Assembly (NCBI RefSeq): GCF_014863605.1
Contig: NZ_CP062252.1
Coordinates: 1,001,001 to 1,065,000, forward strand
Source: Pseudomonas allokribbensis
GTDB taxonomy: Bacteria > Pseudomonadota > Gammaproteobacteria > Pseudomonadales > Pseudomonadaceae
Reading direction: 5' to 3'
DNA: 64,000 nucleotides
Notes under the pieces: generated by a model
Seen by the model: only the letters and a program-made list of their open reading frames with translations
What the model was told of the DNA's origin: nothing
Database searches by the model: none
Program-made: the position numbers and the translations under genes
Shown here: positions 63,346 to 64,000 of the stretch, one piece after another
Layout: each line of letters starts with the position of its first letter
How positions within the stretch are numbered: position 1 is the first letter of the stretch

Positions 63346-64000
63346 TCCCGCGTTCGCGCAACAGCGCGAGCCAGGCTTGTGCAGCCTTCGACAGATACGC
63401 GCCCCGGCGCCAGATGAAGGCGATGTCCCAGCGCAGGTAATCCGGTGCGTTCAAGGTCAGGCGAACCACGCCTGGCCGCACCAGACCGCGTGCCACCACG
63501 CTCGGCAGCAGCACCACGCCTTGCCCGGCGGCCACCAGCGCCGCGAGGAAATCCGCCTGGCCGCTACGGCCACCTTCTTTCGGGGTGAAGCCCATCTGCT
63601 GGCACGCCTGAAGCAAACGATCGTTGAGCACGAAACTGCGCTGATACAAAAGGAACGGCGTCTCGGCCAGTTCCTCCAGACCGATTTCACCTTTCGTCGC
63701 CAGCGGGTGATCCACCGGCAGCAGCGCATCGAGCGGTTCATCGCAGAAGGGCTGGAAGTCGAACTGTGGGTCTTTCGGCCGCAGACTGCCGCCCAGTTCC
63801 AGTTCACCGCTCAATACCGCCTGTTCGATATTGCGGCTGCCACCTTCGAGCAACTGCACGCTGATGTTCGGGTAACGCCGCCGGTACTCGGCGAACAGCC
63901 CGGCAAACAGTGCATCGCTGCCCAGCAAGGGCAAACCGAGACGCAACTCGCCGCGCGCCAGTTGGCTGAGGTCATCCAGTTCACTGAGCAATTCATTGCG
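63335..64000 (-). CDS. LysR-family transcriptional regulator, 3' part
   Basis: The effector-binding domain only (about 221 residues); the helix-turn-helix lies beyond the window end. GELRLGLPLLGSDALFAGLFAEYRRRYPNISVQLLEGGS, DALLPVDHPLA and GQGVVLLPSVVA are standard LysR substrate-domain features. Its target is not evident. Confidence 0.9.
   Translation of the reverse strand, partial: RNELLSELDDLSQLARGELRLGLPLLGSDALFAGLFAEYRRRYPNISVQLLEGGSRNIEQAVLSGELELGGSLRPKDPQFDFQPFCDEPLDALLPVDHPLATKGEIGLEELAETPFLLYQRSFVLNDRLLQACQQMGFTPKEGGRSGQADFLAALVAAGQGVVLLPSVVARGLVRPGVVRLTLNAPDYLRWDIAFIWRRGAYLSKAAQAWLALLRERGISP

Overview
The window is about 64 kb of GC-rich chromosome from a Pseudomonas of the fluorescens group. 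The gene order from the rlpA-like gene and gatB through mreBCD, rng, tldD, fumC-sodA, rpoN, lptABC, mlaFEDCB, murA, hisGDC and algW to cysDN is the order I know from the Pseudomonas chromosome (it matches the P. aeruginosa PA4442-PA4485 block from memory). REP-like hairpins, a tetrahydromonapterin gene set and a short LOV photoreceptor also fit Pseudomonas. I see no tRNA, rRNA, CRISPR array, integrase or transposase.

Layout: (1) 1-4.7 kb holds the end of an MFS transporter, garD, an AEC transporter, and on the minus strand a CMD-family protein, a Ca2+/Na+ antiporter and an RlpA-like lipoprotein. (2) 4.7-8 kb is gatCAB (minus). (3) 8.1-21.4 kb is mreBCD, maf, rng, yhdP, a nitrilase-family amidase, tldD and pmbA (plus), with darP on the minus strand. 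mreC has no ATG in frame; a strong ribosome-binding site sits before an ATT codon. (4) 21.5-25.4 kb is a Fur-box-controlled operon fagA-fumC-orfX-sodA-zip, an iron-sparing set of Fe-S-free fumarase, Mn superoxide dismutase and a metal transporter. (5) 25.4-32.4 kb (minus) runs kdsD-kdsC-lptC-lptA-lptB-rpoN-hpf-ptsN-rapZ-ptsO: Kdo and LPS transport, then sigma-54 and the nitrogen PTS. (6) 32.7-40.7 kb (plus) is mlaFEDCB, ibaG, murA and hisG-hisD-hisC. (7) 40.7-45.7 kb is algW (minus), then nif3-like, cysD and cysNC. (8) 45.7-53.1 kb holds a structured repeat-like intergenic region, then an acyltransferase, pta, a DUF3565 gene, slyD, gpx, an ene-reductase and a glycosyltransferase. (9) 53.1-55.2 kb is a sharply AT-rich two-gene insert: a RecF/OLD-like ATPase and a protein with TOPRIM-type acidic motifs, overlapping by 8 nt. 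(10) 55.3-57.4 kb is cysZ and trxB, divergent. (11) 57.4-64 kb is a HopJ-family gene, a DUF1244 gene, folX-folE-folM, a monooxygenase-like membrane protein, a MerR regulator with a vitamin-B12-type C-terminal fold, a PilZ-like protein, a short LOV protein, mioC and the end of a LysR gene.

Most of the window is core housekeeping DNA: wall and envelope building, LPS and phospholipid transport, sulfate assimilation, histidine synthesis and nitrogen/carbon regulation. The two places that stand out are the AT-rich ATPase/TOPRIM pair, which looks like a horizontally acquired anti-phage module related to the AbiL/PARIS type of organisation, and the LOV/MerR/folate cluster, which looks like a blue-light-responsive locus whose MerR regulator has lost the cobalamin-ligating histidine.
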